64,000 nt of DNA, from contig JAOANR010000014.1 in assembly GCA_030278955.1 (NCBI GenBank), positions 1,679,920-1,743,919 of the forward strand. The letters run 5' to 3'. Of this stretch, positions 22,127 through 34,404 are shown piece after piece (the stretch's first letter is position 1; each line of letters begins with the position of its first letter). Source of the DNA: Hygrophila difformis (lineage: Eukaryota > Streptophyta > Magnoliopsida > Lamiales > Acanthaceae). A program made the position numbers and the translations under genes. The notes under the pieces were generated by a model. It was not told the DNA's origin. It was given only the letters and a program-made list of their open reading frames with translations, and searched no databases.

Positions 22127-22807
22127 TCAGCAGAAGCTCCATAGTCTGAAATCCCCCTGATCTTCATACAAATCCTCAATCATGGAAGCTGGATCAAAGA
22201 ACGACCCGTGCATCAAGTCGTTGTACTTTGGGGATCCCAAGTTGTACCATGGGTAGTAGTATTCATCCTCCACACCAGTACAGGCCAGTGATATCAGATC
22301 GTCTTCAACGACGGCCACGCTGGAATTCGAACAAGACGACGCTGACGACGTCGTTGTTGCGCAGGAAGAATTTGGGGATTCTGGGTTCAAATTTATTTTA
22401 GGGTTTTCAGGAACAGAAAAATTGGCCGGTTCTGCTGCTTCAGCTTCAGCCGCCGCTGCAGCAGCAATCTTCTGGATAGATTTTGGGGACATTGATGATG
22501 TAGGAGAAATGTCATCGGGGATTAGGTATTGCTGTTGTTGTTGGGATTTAGAGGTAATTGGGAAGTTGAGAGCAGCAGAGGATCCCTTGAGGCACAAAAG
22601 TGCAGCATCATAAGCTCTGGCAGCAGCTTCAGGAGTGGAGTAGGAGCCCAACCAGATTCTGGTCTTCTGATTTGGTGCCCTAATTTCGGATACCCATGAA
22701 CCCCAGCTCCTCATTCTTACACCCTTGTACTTGTTCTGCTTCTTCTTATTACATTGACCTGATGATGATGATGAGGATGAGTTCTTGGCCTTGCCTGTCT
22801 TCACCAT
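22127..22807 (-). CDS. AP2/ERF transcription factor, ERF012/ERF014-type
   Basis: An intronless 226-aa protein. A Ser/Lys-rich N-terminus ([15 protein letters not shown]) precedes one AP2 domain at about 27-83: [20 protein letters not shown], then [20 protein letters not shown], then [13 protein letters not shown]. The WG, RIWLG and AAARAYD elements that shape the three-strand DNA-binding sheet and helix are intact. The [17 protein letters not shown] signature is that of the ERF012-ERF014 group of the DREB-like branch. It has Val at the DREB V14 position but Ala where DREBs have Glu19, so DNA preference may differ from classic DRE binding. The C-terminus carries poly-Gln, poly-Ala and acidic patches ending GDFRLWSFC, a probable activation region. 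Expected nuclear; target genes cannot be told from sequence. Confidence 0.93.
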   Translation of the reverse strand: MVKTGKAKNSSSSSSSGQCNKKKQNKYKGVRMRSWGSWVSEIRAPNQKTRIWLGSYSTPEAAARAYDAALLCLKGSSAALNFPITSKSQQQQQYLIPDDISPTSSMSPKSIQKIAAAAAAEAEAAEPANFSVPENPKINLNPESPNSSCATTTSSASSCSNSSVAVVEDDLISLACTGVEDEYYYPWYNLGSPKYNDLMHGSFFDPASMIEDLYEDQGDFRLWSFC

Positions 22808-22885
22808 TCTTGATTTGTGGCAATGGGCTTAATTAATATGGGGGGGATTAGTGATTGTGTAGAAGAATAGGATTTGGGGATTGGG

Positions 22886-22894
22886 TATTTATAG
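22886..22894 (-). promoter_or_regulatory. TATA box of the ERF gene
   Basis: CTATAAATA on the minus strand, about 80 bp upstream of the ATG at 22807. A G-rich run (22901-22918) lies just upstream of it. Confidence 0.7.
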
Positions 22895-24967
22895 CAGGTG
22901 GGGGCTTGGGGGGGGGGAACTTGGAAGTAATTTAATGAGATGTTTTTGTCATGAAAAGTACAAGATGTCAATGTACAGACAGCAATATTGGCTGCCAGAT
23001 ATTTTCCAGAACTTCATTTTTATTTTAAAATTATATATAGGGTTGCTTGCCCCTTTATTACTCACATGACAGTGGCTTTTCCTTCCATACAAAAATTTTC
23101 AACCCCTCTTAACTAATTATCAACCTAAAAATTAAAACCAAACCCCCAACGAAACCCCTCTCAAAGAACATGTTGACTTGTTCAACTTCACTTCAACAGT
23201 TCAACCACAAATTAATTTTAAAAAAAATAAATGGAAAATTCACAAAACAAAATTAAGGGCTTCCTTTAGCTTAGCTTAATCACTGTCTCTCAGTAAATTT
23301 CGAGTAAATCAGAAAGAAAAAAAATGCAAATCGTATCCCAACATTGGATATATATACTACATTACTACGTACTTCCTCCGTTCCTTTTTATTTGAAAGTT
23401 TTGTTACTGTTCATTGAGTAACTTTGATTCGACTTTTTAATACAGTTATATAGGACAAAAAATAGTCAAGTGAGATCTTGTTAGATTCGTCTAATCGCAT
23501 AGTTTTAGAATATCAAAGTTTCATAATTTTTACTTGTACGCAATTTGAGTTATTGAAGATTGAAAATGTGTATTGAATTACCTGAAATGTGGGTCCGTGA
23601 CAATTAAAAAAGAACGGAGGTAGTACTATTTAAATGTATGTCAATATTTTATGGTAGACGAAAGCGAGACAACGTCGGAATATTTACAACAAAAAGCAGC
23701 TTCCAGGATACTTCAGAATGCTTGCTTAACCTTAATAAAATACTAATAATAATCTTGTAATACTACTAGCTAGCTAGTCTAAAACACAGTGTATGTATGT
23801 ATAGAATAAATAAAGAAAATATATATGCACAGTGACGAGTGACAAAGTGAGACTCAGACAGTGGACAGAAGAATATAATAGAAGTAATACTAATAATGAA
23901 AATAATAGTAGTATGAGTAGGTTATATTCAACAGGGAATTAAGGATAAGAAACTAACACAGCTGGTGCTTGTCTGTCATATATGCATATATCAAACCTCA
24001 TCAAGACGCGTTTTTAGGGTCTTTTCTTTCCCTATCCTGTCTCGCTCCCGCTCCCATTTTTATCTAATCCCTTATTCCCTTGTTTTTTTCCCTCTTCGTT
24101 CAAATTCCATCACTTCATTTACTAGCTATTAGTATTATTACTACAATAATAATAATTGCTTAAAGAATTAAAATTGACTGCTTCATGGCCCAGTAATTAT
24201 TGCTGACGCCTTCCCCAATCCCTTGACTTATTTGCACTCCTTTCAATGCTAGCTGGCCATGGAATTCGATCTCATCTTATGTAGCCTCGGATTCAGATTG
24301 AGTATCAAAAGAATAATCTTGCTCAAGCTCAAGCTCAATGTCCTAATAATACTCAACTCGAGTTCGAACTCGTCGAGCTAAATATACACTTCACTTCATT
24401 TAAGCTAAAAATCTTCATTTCAAACCTAATTCAAAAGTCTTAACACAACACAGTTTAAAATTCCACTCAACTTTTCTACTACTAGATAATCTGAAGAGTT
24501 GTTTATTTATATAAATGGTTGCAAATAAATTGTCTGGTGGGAGGAGGAAATTATTAGAGTATCGTTTAATAATCTCAAAGAGTCAATCCGTACGCATCTT
24601 CTTCCAGTATGCCTCCTCGTAGACATCAACGGGAATATATATATAATACTACATATGGTTCACAACCTGATGAACAAACAATCGATCACCTCTATTTCTT
24701 TTTGTGTGTCTGTTCAGTAAAGTAATACCTGTGTCATATAATTAATAGTAATGCGATTATGCGATGGTCGTCTGGTATGTTCACAGCACATGGAATTTTA
24801 TTATTTGATCAACTCTTGTTTGATTTTGTGGATTATTGGATTAATAATGAATGTCTCATCTCTTTATAATTTCTATCTTCAGTTTCTAATTATTAATGTC
24901 TGCATTATTGCAAGGACACGTGGTTTCATTTCGTTTCTGCTTCCCAGTTTAATTAATTGAATCAATT
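22895..24967. other. ERF upstream region and intergenic DNA
   Basis: No gene is seen. It holds one Stowaway MITE (23372-23623). The remainder is AT-rich; 24300-24390 has short 'ctcaagctcaagctc' iterations. Open frames here show no domain. Confidence 0.6.
23372..23623. mobile_element. Stowaway-type MITE
   Basis: 252 bp, TA-flanked, termini CTTCCTCCGTTCCTTTTTA and ...aaaaagaacggaggtag. It shares the internal 'agtcaagtgagatcttgttagattcgtctaatcg' core with its siblings. It lies about 0.5 kb upstream of the ERF TATA box. Confidence 0.88.
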
Positions 24968-25612
24968 AAGGTTATCCAAATCTAGATCTTATGTAGGATC
25001 GTTTTCCCTTTACAAGTATGAAATTAGTACCAAAAAAAAAATTATATTGCATATTAGCAAATTACAATAACCAATATCAATAGATAATAATTTGTTTAGC
25101 AAAAATAAAAAGGACAATAATTGAGCATTTAAGACATGATGCTTGAGCTGGGTTGGATTTGTCATTAGAATTTTTTTCATTTTCGTCAGTCTCAACCACC
25201 GTCTCATTGGATTCTGGAAGGGGTAATATTGGAAAGAGCATGGGGATACGATGGCGACGGCAAAAACAAGAAGATGAAGGAGATACAACGGCGACTATTG
25301 GAAGAGGAAGATGAAGGAGATACAACGGCGACTATTGGAAGAGGAAGATGAAGGGGATGCGGGGAAGATGAGATGCAAACAAAAATTCCTAGATATGGAT
25401 TTTGGAAAAAAAAATGGAGGATTAAAAATTGAAAAAATGAGATGAAAAATAAGAGGGAGTGAGATCTGATCTTTCAAAGATTTTAAGATCTTATATAGAT
25501 TCTATCCATATCTCACCCTAATTTAGATTCCATACCGATCTTGATCGTTTTAATTTTGTGGGATCGTAGAATCTTAAGATCATAAGATCTAGATCTAAAT
25601 TTTAATAACTTT
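24968..25612. repeat. Inverted-terminal repeat family, copy A
   Basis: Ends aaggttatccaaatctagat and atctaaattttaataactt are imperfect inverted repeats about 30 bp long. A second copy is at 31459-32446, with the same termini and the same interior ('tgcatattagcaaatt', 'ggacaataattgagcatttaagac'). The interior includes a tandem duplication of about 48 bp ('gatacaacggcgactattgg...', 25276-25350). The low-quality frames inside encode nothing known. Long inverted ends would suit a Mutator-like non-autonomous element, but no clean 9-bp target duplication was found. Confidence 0.6.
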
Positions 25613-27667
25613 GGATCAAATAAAAAGACACTACTCTGTTTTTTTTACGGTATGAGTAAAGTAGTGGGGACTACAGAGTAGAGGGTGCCCTGCCCGACAC
25701 TTTAGTAGTAATTCCACACCATTCATTATCTCATCAGGGGCCCCCATGAGTAAGTACTGATGGAAAGGACAGCCTTTAATTTCCGTACGTACCTTAGGGT
25801 ATCAAAGGACTACTATTGTAATAACAATAATGGAGGGCAGGCATGGATGGAGCCTGGAGGGACGAGACAGCTAATGGGTTTTGGACTAAATTTGTTAAGG
25901 TCAAAAGCTTAAAGGGCAATTTCTGATTTGGTAACTGGTTACATAAATGCATGTCCCAAAACTGTTCCTTTGGTTATTTTAAGTATTTTTCTGGAAGGAA
26001 AGGATGGGCATAAGTGCATATCTTGATGTTTGTTGGACAATGAATAGCCAGAATCCATGTGGGCTATAGTAGAAATAACTGAGAAACTTCTCATTTTCAG
26101 GATTTTCATTATACTCCCTCAGTTTTCTTTTAATTTTGATTTAACTTTTTGGCACAATTATATAAAATAAAACATAATCAAGTGACATGTCGTTGGATTC
26201 GTCTAATCGTGTAGTTTTAGAATATCAAATTTTTATAATTTTTACTACTATATATTTCGAGTTATTAAAAATTAAAAATATGTATTGGATTGCGTCCAAT
26301 GAAGAAAGTGATAGCTGATAAATCTATATGGCTATATGGGCATGTATCATGGATGGGCACTTCAGCGCACAGATAAAGGGCCAATCAAATAACAATCATT
26401 AACATATACTGGGCTTGTTTGGAAGCCGACATATTTAAGAGCATATAGCGGATTCAATCAGCATATTCTCTCGCAATTCTCTCTCCGAATCTGCTATCTG
26501 CTAGCGGAACTGCTGACTCCCAAACATCCTCACTGTATAACGAAGTAACTTGTACTATACATTCACTAATGAATTATGCATAATTTAGCTGATAAATATT
26601 TAATAATGTTTAATATATAATCCAGCAATAGAAGTATAATATAAACATATATTCATATACATTTTAATTATACAGTATTCAACAAAAGGGTTAATATAAT
26701 TTAACGCTATTATAGAATAATTCAGCAATGCAAAATAACACTGTAGCTGATGGCGTGTACGGGCTCCAACAACCAAATCCACAGTATGCGCTTCGGCTTG
26801 ATCATGTGCAGACAGGGAAATCTTGTTCAGATGGAACTGAATCTCTTGTATTACTTGAACAAAACAAAATGTACAATTTTTATTACATCCAGCTGAAAAC
26901 AGGATAAATAAAATGTGATTATATTCACATTGTTATGTCTTTTTGTGGGCAGGATTTGAAATCTGATAATATTCTCTCTGATGAAAGGCAACCCTGTTGT
27001 CTTTGAAGCAAAGCAGAGATCTTACAGGGTTAATGTCTATCAAGAATATATAGGATTTAAAGAATAAAGAATGGACTATACATATGGTGTGGTTCATAGA
27101 ACATAGCCTACTGATCTCATTGTTAGGTGAAAGACATGATATTATTATGGAATTTCAATCTCAATGCATGAACTTGTGTAGTTGGGAATTTATGCCAGGG
27201 CTCCACTCATGAGTTATTACAACAAACTGTTATATCAATTTCTTAAAACAAAAAAGATTCTTTATATGGCAGAGGTTTTACACCACCAGTTTTGACAAAC
27301 TAGATAATTTGTGATCTTATGTTTGCTGATGATGATTGTGCAGCTAGTAGATAAAAACAGCACAGCTATGCTGCTGACCTTTAAGGGTCCACTAGAGTAG
27401 AAGGGTTCATCATCATATCCTTGCCGGATAAACACCAATGATTGATTCCTAGGGACCAAGACAATGTAATGAACTATGAACTATAGCAGATTATAAACAA
27501 TACCGAGCTATCGGTATTGACACGCAACATTTTACAACAATGGTTACAACGCACATGCCAAAGGAATGAAACTGAATGCAGAGACAAGGTCACTTACAAA
27601 GCAAAGTTAAAGTTGCCCTGCTGTAATGAGTTCCATGGTCTCCTCATTTTGTTTCTTCAATGAATGA
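25613..27667. other. Intergenic DNA and 3' flank of the aminoacylase gene
   Basis: No gene is seen. A half Stowaway copy lies at 26114-26302. The DNA from about 27250 to 27667 is less AT-rich and probably contains the 3' UTR and terminator of the minus-strand aminoacylase gene. Confidence 0.55.
26114..26302. mobile_element. Truncated Stowaway-type MITE
   Basis: Begins CTCCCTCAGTTTTCTTTTAA after TA and runs through the family core, but loses homology after 'attggattgcgtcca'. The right terminal repeat is gone. Confidence 0.7.
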
Positions 27668-29857
27668 TCAAGCTCCATCATAAGAACTTAGTGATCGGAT
27701 GACGTGTTCATATACCTTAATCCCCTCGAGATAAACATGGTCCTTCAGAAACTATGAAGAAAGCAATATTTTAAATAAGTAATACAAGAAAAACAGGTGA
27801 GCAATACAGAGATGGGCAGAAAACAAAATTCTGGTCACCTCATTATGATCATGGAGCAATATTGGAGTATTCTTCATTGGAGAAAAACCGAGAGTAGGAA
27901 TTCCCAGTTGTCTCATGAATCGGGCATCTGTAGTTGAAGCTAAAATTTCTGGCTTCGCAAGTTTTCCACCTGCTGCTTCAATAGCTTGTTTGAATAGCAA
28001 CCACCAGGGGTTAGATTCGTTTGTGGCTGTTACTAAAGGGCGCCCGTTGTAGTCCCTGAGAGGACCTTTTTCGGTGAGCTGCCATGGCAGAAGTATTAGG
28101 AATCAGGATCATGGTAAAGGTCTTAATGGAGAAAAAAGACTGAAAGCACTACTAGTCCCTGTATAGCCAGAACAATTTCTCTGGCTTGGTGCAGTGACCA
28201 ATGATAATTTATAAGAAAGTAAATTCTCCACATATTTCAAGCAAGTCCAGCTATCCAGATACTTGATACTTAAGGTCTACCCTTTGAAGACGTTTAAAAT
28301 TGTAAGTGATGCATCTCTCCTGTGACATTCATATCAAGGCACTAATGGCTTCTAGTCACAGAGGCACTGAAGGTTTACCTTCTCAAAGCCAATCGCAGTT
28401 CATCATCAAGCTTCAATGAATTAAGTCTTTCGGTGCAGTGAGTAATGTTTTTCAGAGTAATTAGATCAATGAAGAACAAACATTTCTTGCTAAATCAAAA
28501 TGCAGAGAGCTTAGTTCTACACTGATCAATACCTTTTGTATATTTGGGGAAACTGCCAAACAAAGCTTCCTAAACCTAGCAACAGGATTTCCATACAAGT
28601 ATCCAAGACTGGTGGTTATTGGTTAACTCAAGCAGTATATTTCTTTGTCACCAATATGACGAAACACTTGTTGCATAAGCTATCAGCTTCCACTACAACG
28701 TGAAACATATTATGCATTCATCTAAAGTCATACTGTCCACCAGCAAACATGAAAAGCTCCAGACATTCACCTCATAAGTCATGTTCCTCCACGCAGGTGC
28801 CCATTCCTCTGCAATTCTCCTCCTCATTAGATCAGGATCCGCCGTTGGTGGCAATCGAATATCAAACCCTGCCTCCACCTCTGATGGTTGCAGGTTCATT
28901 ACAAATCCCTGAAAGAGTGAAAGCCAATCCATTCATTTAGCCATCACACAAATAAACCACCGCCAACCAATTCCATAAACTTACACCACAACCTACCGAA
29001 GGAGACGGAGTCCCAGCTTTAAGAAACACAGGATTCACTGAAATAACCTCCGAGTTCGCAAACCAACCTGCCTTAACCAAATCAAAATTATTCTCCCTAA
29101 ACTTCATAATAACCTCCACACTCTTCATCAAATTCTCAGCAGCACTGTGGTCATACATGTTGGAGCCATGCCCCGGCCTTCCAACAGCCTTAATCACTAA
29201 ATGCCAAGGAGTCCTGTCCGCATAGAACACCCTAAATTGATCCGTAGGAGATGCCTGCCCTTCATCCATTACAAACCCTACGTTTAATCCTTTAAACTCT
29301 TCACTCTCAACAAACTTCGCCATTCCATCAAATCCCCCAATCTCTTCCTCAGGCACATAGGAAATATGGACGGTTCTCAAGGGAGTATAATCAATATTGT
29401 ATCCAGTGAGTTTTTTAATGGCTTCCAAGTACTGCATACCGATGCACTTATCATCCTGCGCACCGCGGGCGTAGATTTTTCCATCGTCCGTTAAGCGTGC
29501 AGCAAAGGGGTCGTGCAACCACTTCGATGGCTCGGCGGGTACTGAATCGAGGTGCGAATTGAACAGAACGGAAGGGAGAGAGGGATTTGAGCCGGGCCAG
29601 GTGATGAGGAGAAGCGGTTTGTGTGGAGTGGTGAGGTAAAGCGTTCGAATTTGAAGAGATGGAATGGTGGAGGCGAAATCGGTGAGGTGTTTAATCGCGG
29701 AGGCGTAGTCCGGCGTGGGGTGAGCCGTGTTGATTCTCAGATAGTTTCTGAATCGGGTTACGGAACCAACATCATCGGATAGAGTAGGACACGGGGAGAG
29801 GGAGATGGTGAGGATAACGAAGGCGGATATGTAGGGGAGGCAGAGGCGCGTGGCCAT
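27668..29857 (-). CDS. Aminoacylase-1 type M20A peptidase (four exons)
   Basis: Exons 28997-29857, 28771-28908, 27839-28078 and 27668-27751 (minus strand) join in phase 0 at GT-AG sites to give 440 aa. The enzyme family hydrolyses N-acyl-L-amino acids to free amino acid and carboxylate using two zinc ions. By alignment with memory of human ACY1, metal and catalytic residues are all present: H102 (SHLDSV), D135 (GAQDDK), catalytic E171 and ligand E172 (VPEEEIGG), E199 (VMDEG) and H409 (LHDHNE). The dimerisation/lid domain follows about residue 200, including GRPGHGSNM. The start MATRL at 29857 is the first ATG; residues 1-27 form a hydrophobic signal-like segment, so ER or secretory entry is inferred, unlike the cytosolic animal enzyme. 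The frame extends upstream without an ATG. Confidence 0.92.
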
Positions 29858-31093
29858 CGCCGGGTAATCGATGATCGGCGGCGAGGTTAGAACCGTGCAG
29901 GGTGCTGATGATGTTCGTAACAAGCGGTTGGTATTTCTTGGAGGTGCCAGGTGGGCTCAGTCGGAGTAGCCCATAGCGGAAGCGGGCTAAAATTAGCTCC
30001 GCCTTAACCCATTCCATCAACACATTGCTGGTAAGAGATGGACTAGTTCACTGTTTTTTTTTTTTTTTTGTTTTTTTTTTAAAAAAAATATATATATTAA
30101 TAAATATAGTTTTATTTATTTATTTATTTCATTGTAACATTGTAATAACTTAATAAAATTAAATATTATTTTTTTTTCTTTAAAAAAATTATAAATAGAA
30201 TTCAAATATACTTCGTATAAAATAGTTAAAATAAATAAAATTATTATTTTTTGTATATTATTCTCAATTTTCTAAAAAAAATTCATTATGTTCAAATTTT
30301 AAGAAAGATAAAGGGGCGTTTGGAAAAATAATTATTTTGAATAAGCTCATTTATTAGATAAATTAGTGTTAAAGAAATAATAATTAAAATAATGTGCAAT
30401 AAGTTTTTTTTTGATTCCGCTGCAAGGGCCAAGGAGTAGCATGCATTTTGGATTTCTGTGTAGGTAATGTAAAAAGTTGGTCTCAAGGTATTCTCGTAAT
30501 GAGTTTAATAGATGATTTGACTAATTTATCACTCACATAATCAGCTGACAACTAATTACAAAACATGTCCAAAAAATAATTCTTCTTTCATTCTTGAAAG
30601 TAATTAAGTTTGTATTAGTATATTTTCTCATTATTTATTACCTAAATTTATACATAATTATAGGAATGCAAATTAAATAATTAGCGCAATTTAAGAAAAA
30701 GCAATTTCCACCATCTTTAAAAATTAAGAAAAAAAGTTTCAATTTGAATAATGTTCATTAGTCGCCTTCCTATTTGTCATATTTTAAAACTTTAAAATAT
30801 TTTAAAGAACCTAAAATAACTTAGTAGTAGTACAATTTTGTAAGTATTCCTTTTAAAATATGTTGTGTCAATGTTTCGTTTCTTGTTTTTCACTAGGGAT
30901 AAAAATTGATTTCTAACCTGTATTAATATCCTACTTCTTCTTGTGTTGTGTTCCATCTTTGGCAAGAGAATTAAAAAAACAGTACTCATGTAGGGTTAGG
31001 AGTGCCTGGGCATGCATTCATGCATGCATACAGGAGGGCGTCTCAAACATTTTTTAGGCCCGTGCAAGAATAAAATTGGGCCCTTAGCTTATA
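29858..31093. other. Aminoacylase upstream region and AT-rich intergenic DNA
   Basis: About 29858-30050 is GC-richer and probably 5' UTR/promoter. From 30050 onwards come long T and A runs and AT-rich sequence with no gene. Confidence 0.55.
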
Positions 31094-31355
31094 CTCTTCA
31101 TCCGTTTGTTTATTTTTGCTCCATTGAGCAAATGGTTACTGTTCACATAATTATTTTGATTTAAAGTGTTATCATAGTTATACAAGTTCAAATATAGCCA
31201 AGTGGGATCTTGTTAGATTCGTCTCGTCTTGCAGTTTTTGAATATTGAACTTTTATAATTTTTACTTGTACCAAATTCGAGTTATTAATAGTTTAAAATG
31301 TGTATTGGACTGCGTGCTGTGTGAGTCCGTATTAAATATTTAAAAACAGAGGAAG
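31094..31355. mobile_element. Stowaway-type MITE
   Basis: 262 bp, TA-flanked, termini CTCTTCATCCGTTTGTTTAT and ...taaaaacagaggaag. The family core is present ('agccaagtgggatcttgttagattcgtctcgt'). Confidence 0.8.
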
Positions 31356-31458
31356 TATAGTAAAAAATAATATTATTAATAAATAATAAATATTTATTTT
31401 AAAGAAAAAGATATTTTTGGATCGTAGATATGAACTAAGAAGAGGAATAGTATGAATT

Positions 31459-32446
31459 AAGGTTATCAAAATCTAGATGTTATGTAGGATCATTTTTTCC
31501 TTTGCAAGATCGGAATCGTTGCATATTAGCAAATTGCAATAACCAATATCAATAGGCAATAATTTGTTTAGCAAAAAAAATGGACAATAATTGAGCATTT
31601 AAGACATGATGCTTAAACTGAGTTGGTTTTGTCATTATAATTTTCCCTATCTTCGTCAGTCTCAACCACTGTTTCATTGGATTCATCATCATCCATCTGG
31701 GCAGGGGGTTTAGGACTGAGATCTCCATCAGCAGGGGGTGCTGGAAGGGGTAATATTGCAAAGAGAAGTGGGATATGACAGCAACGGCAACGTGGATTAA
31801 CCGGATTTTGGATTACCTATGACATTACCTAGGACTAGTCCTCCGAAACTTTGTATTTTGGATCGGGAAATTAACCGGATTTTCCTAGGGATTTTATTGA
31901 GGACTGGTCCTCGGAAATTTTTCCGACCAATGATCCGAGGGTTATTCAGGTAGCCAAAACCGGGTCCAACACGGGACATTTTCGAGGACTAGCACTCGGA
32001 AATGTGGTCGGAACCTTTGTCCTCGGAAAAGTTTCTCGATTAGTATATTGCTAGGAAGATTTCACCGTGGACAGAAAAGTGAGGACTAGTCTTCGGAAAC
32101 TCTAGGGTAGCGAGGACTAGTCCTCGGAAAATGTCGTCGCAAAACATGTTTTTTATTGTAGTGAACAACAAGAAGATGAAGGAGATACAACGGCGACTGT
32201 GGGAAGAGGAAGATGAAGGGGATGCGAGGAAGATGAAGATGCAAACAAAAATTCCTAGATCTGGATTTTGGAAAAGAAGAGAGGTTTGAAAATTAAAAAA
32301 AAGAGATGAAAAATAAGAATGAGTGAGATCGGATCTTATTCAGATCTTACCCTAATTTAGATACAATACCGATCTTGATCGTTTTGGCTTTGTGGGATCA
32401 TATGATCTTAAGATCCTAAGATCTAGATCTAGATTTTAATAACCTT
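31459..32446. repeat. Inverted-terminal repeat family, copy B, with nested insert
   Basis: Same termini and interior as 24968-25612 (aaggttatcaaaatctagat ... tctagattttaataacctt). It is interrupted at 31792-32163 by a CACTA-like fragment; without that insert the two copies are similar in size (about 0.6 kb). Confidence 0.6.
31792..32163. mobile_element. Small CACTA-like insert inside repeat copy B
   Basis: The right end tattgtagtg is a CACTACAATA terminus and is followed by aac. The same aac precedes the insert (31789-31791), matching a 3-bp target duplication, and copy A lacks the insert. The body repeats 'gaggactagtcctcggaaa', like a CACTA subterminal array. The left terminus (gtggattaacc) no longer resembles CACTA. 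Confidence 0.6.
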
Positions 32447-33869
32447 GGAATGAATCTAAATAATTTAAATTTATAAAGGGTTGTCATCTAAGAAAAAATT
32501 TATAGTGGGCCTAAACTGACTGTTTATTAATGAACTCATTTATAAAGTACAGAGTATAAAAATAAACTTCAAATACTCATATGAAAAAATAAATAAATAA
32601 ATAAAATGGCTCCAAATTTGGTGGTCTGAGCAGTTGCATTGCTCAGGATGCTCATGCTATTGAGCCGGCCATGCATATATCTTCGAGTTATTACATACTC
32701 CTATAATTATTATGTTAGGTTTTTCCCTGACTAATAATAATGTTGGTTTGTTTCCAGAATTTGAAAGGAACATCATGTAGATTTCGTTATATTCTCATCA
32801 ATTATTGAATTCAATTCGTTAATTATCTTCACTCTAAAATGGGTCATATATCAATGGTGGGCCGATGATTGAGACATTACATTAGGGTCTTGTACACTAT
32901 GCACCCTCCATAATATGTATGTATATTCTTCTTGAGCTGGATGTTTCTTGATTGATCTGTTTATCCATTTCAAATATTTGTTTCTTGTGTTGTTATATAC
33001 TCGCGATCGGTATAAATAATAATAATAATTGATGAATAAAGGTTCAAACAATTATTGGATTGGGAAAATTATTAAAGTATAATTCTATTCAATTGGGAGA
33101 CGCCACAGTGCCCCGCACATTGCAATTGAGATTGAGTGACACTGATATCACTCAAATTAATGTAATGGAATTCCACGAGGGCTGTCTTAGAATTCCACTC
33201 GTGTGAAAAAAAGGCTAGACGAAGCCAATTCATTCGTGTATTATGTATTGTAGTATGTCTCTAGTGTGTACTACACAAATTGGAAGAATATTATATTATT
33301 ACATGACGAATTCAAATTAAAGGGCTCCAACTGTACGAATTAAGCCGTACTGCATTTTCATTCAACTTTTCAAGGTTTTAATTTTAGTGACTAATGTTTT
33401 CCCGGCAACCAAAACATATATCGTCTCAGGAATTTTCATATCATCATTTTTTCTTTTCCAGATAAAAAAGTGAATAAATTTTTGGTGTAATTTCTAAGGA
33501 ACTCCAAGGAAAGTAATTTTAAATTAAATGTTATCTACATATTTGTAGGTGAATTAATTGGTTTCTTAGGCCGCCTATTTGAACCAAGGTAATGGATAGT
33601 GGCCAAATTTTAGGGTTTAGACTTTAGATGACTTGGAAAATTCATATAGTAAGTTAAATTAAGCTCACTACTATGGAAAGTGGATTTGTAAGTAATTAAT
33701 TAAATGTCTCAGGGTTCTCTATAAATCTACTAACTAGTTAAAAATAAATTTCTGGATAAATTAACATATGCAAATTTAAAAAATAAAATAAATTTATATC
33801 AATATGTTCTGAACTATAATATCATATTCATATTTAAATATAAATATGCAGGCTAAAAATTGTAAAATA
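32447..33869. other. AT-rich intergenic DNA
   Basis: I see no gene, RNA or well-bounded repeat in this stretch. Confidence 0.5.
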
Positions 33870-34125
33870 CTCCCTCTGTCCAATTTGAAATGTCCAAAAT
33901 CTTTTGGACACGCAATCCAATGTATTTGTTTAACAGTTAATATCTTAAATATAGAAAATTAAAATTATAAAAAATACATATTTTAAAACTACACAATTAG
34001 ACGAATCTAACAAGACCAAACTTGAGTATTTTTTTGTTTATATAATAGTGATAACATTATGTCAAAGTTGATCAATGAATACTGTCAAAAGTCAAAATGG
34101 GACAATACAAATGGGATGGAGGGAG
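33870..34125. mobile_element. Stowaway-type MITE
   Basis: 256 bp, TA-flanked, termini CTCCCTCTGTCCAATTTGAA and ...aatgggatggagggag. It has the 'cgaatctaacaagacc' core and sits 82 bp before the next Stowaway. Confidence 0.88.
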
Positions 34126-34404
34126 TATACAAAATGGAAGCATGGATTGAATTACACCCGATTCGTATCATTTAGCACAAGATGTCAATAAATTACTCAA
34201 ACATATACTCCCTCCGTTTTTTTAATAAGTATAACGTTTTGATTTTTTTTACTGTTTATTGTAGTACTTTAATTTCGATTTTTATTATAGTTACACAAGA
34301 AAAAATATAGCTAAGTGAGATCTTGTTGGATTCGTCTCATCTTCTAGTTTTTTAAATATGAAATTTTTAGAAATTTTACTCATACAGAATTTGAATTATT
34401 AATA

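Noticed and set aside
28937..29923. Longer aminoacylase N-terminus starting 22 codons upstream
   Set aside because: The upstream start codon would be TTG. The first ATG, at 29857, gives a good signal-like N-terminus.
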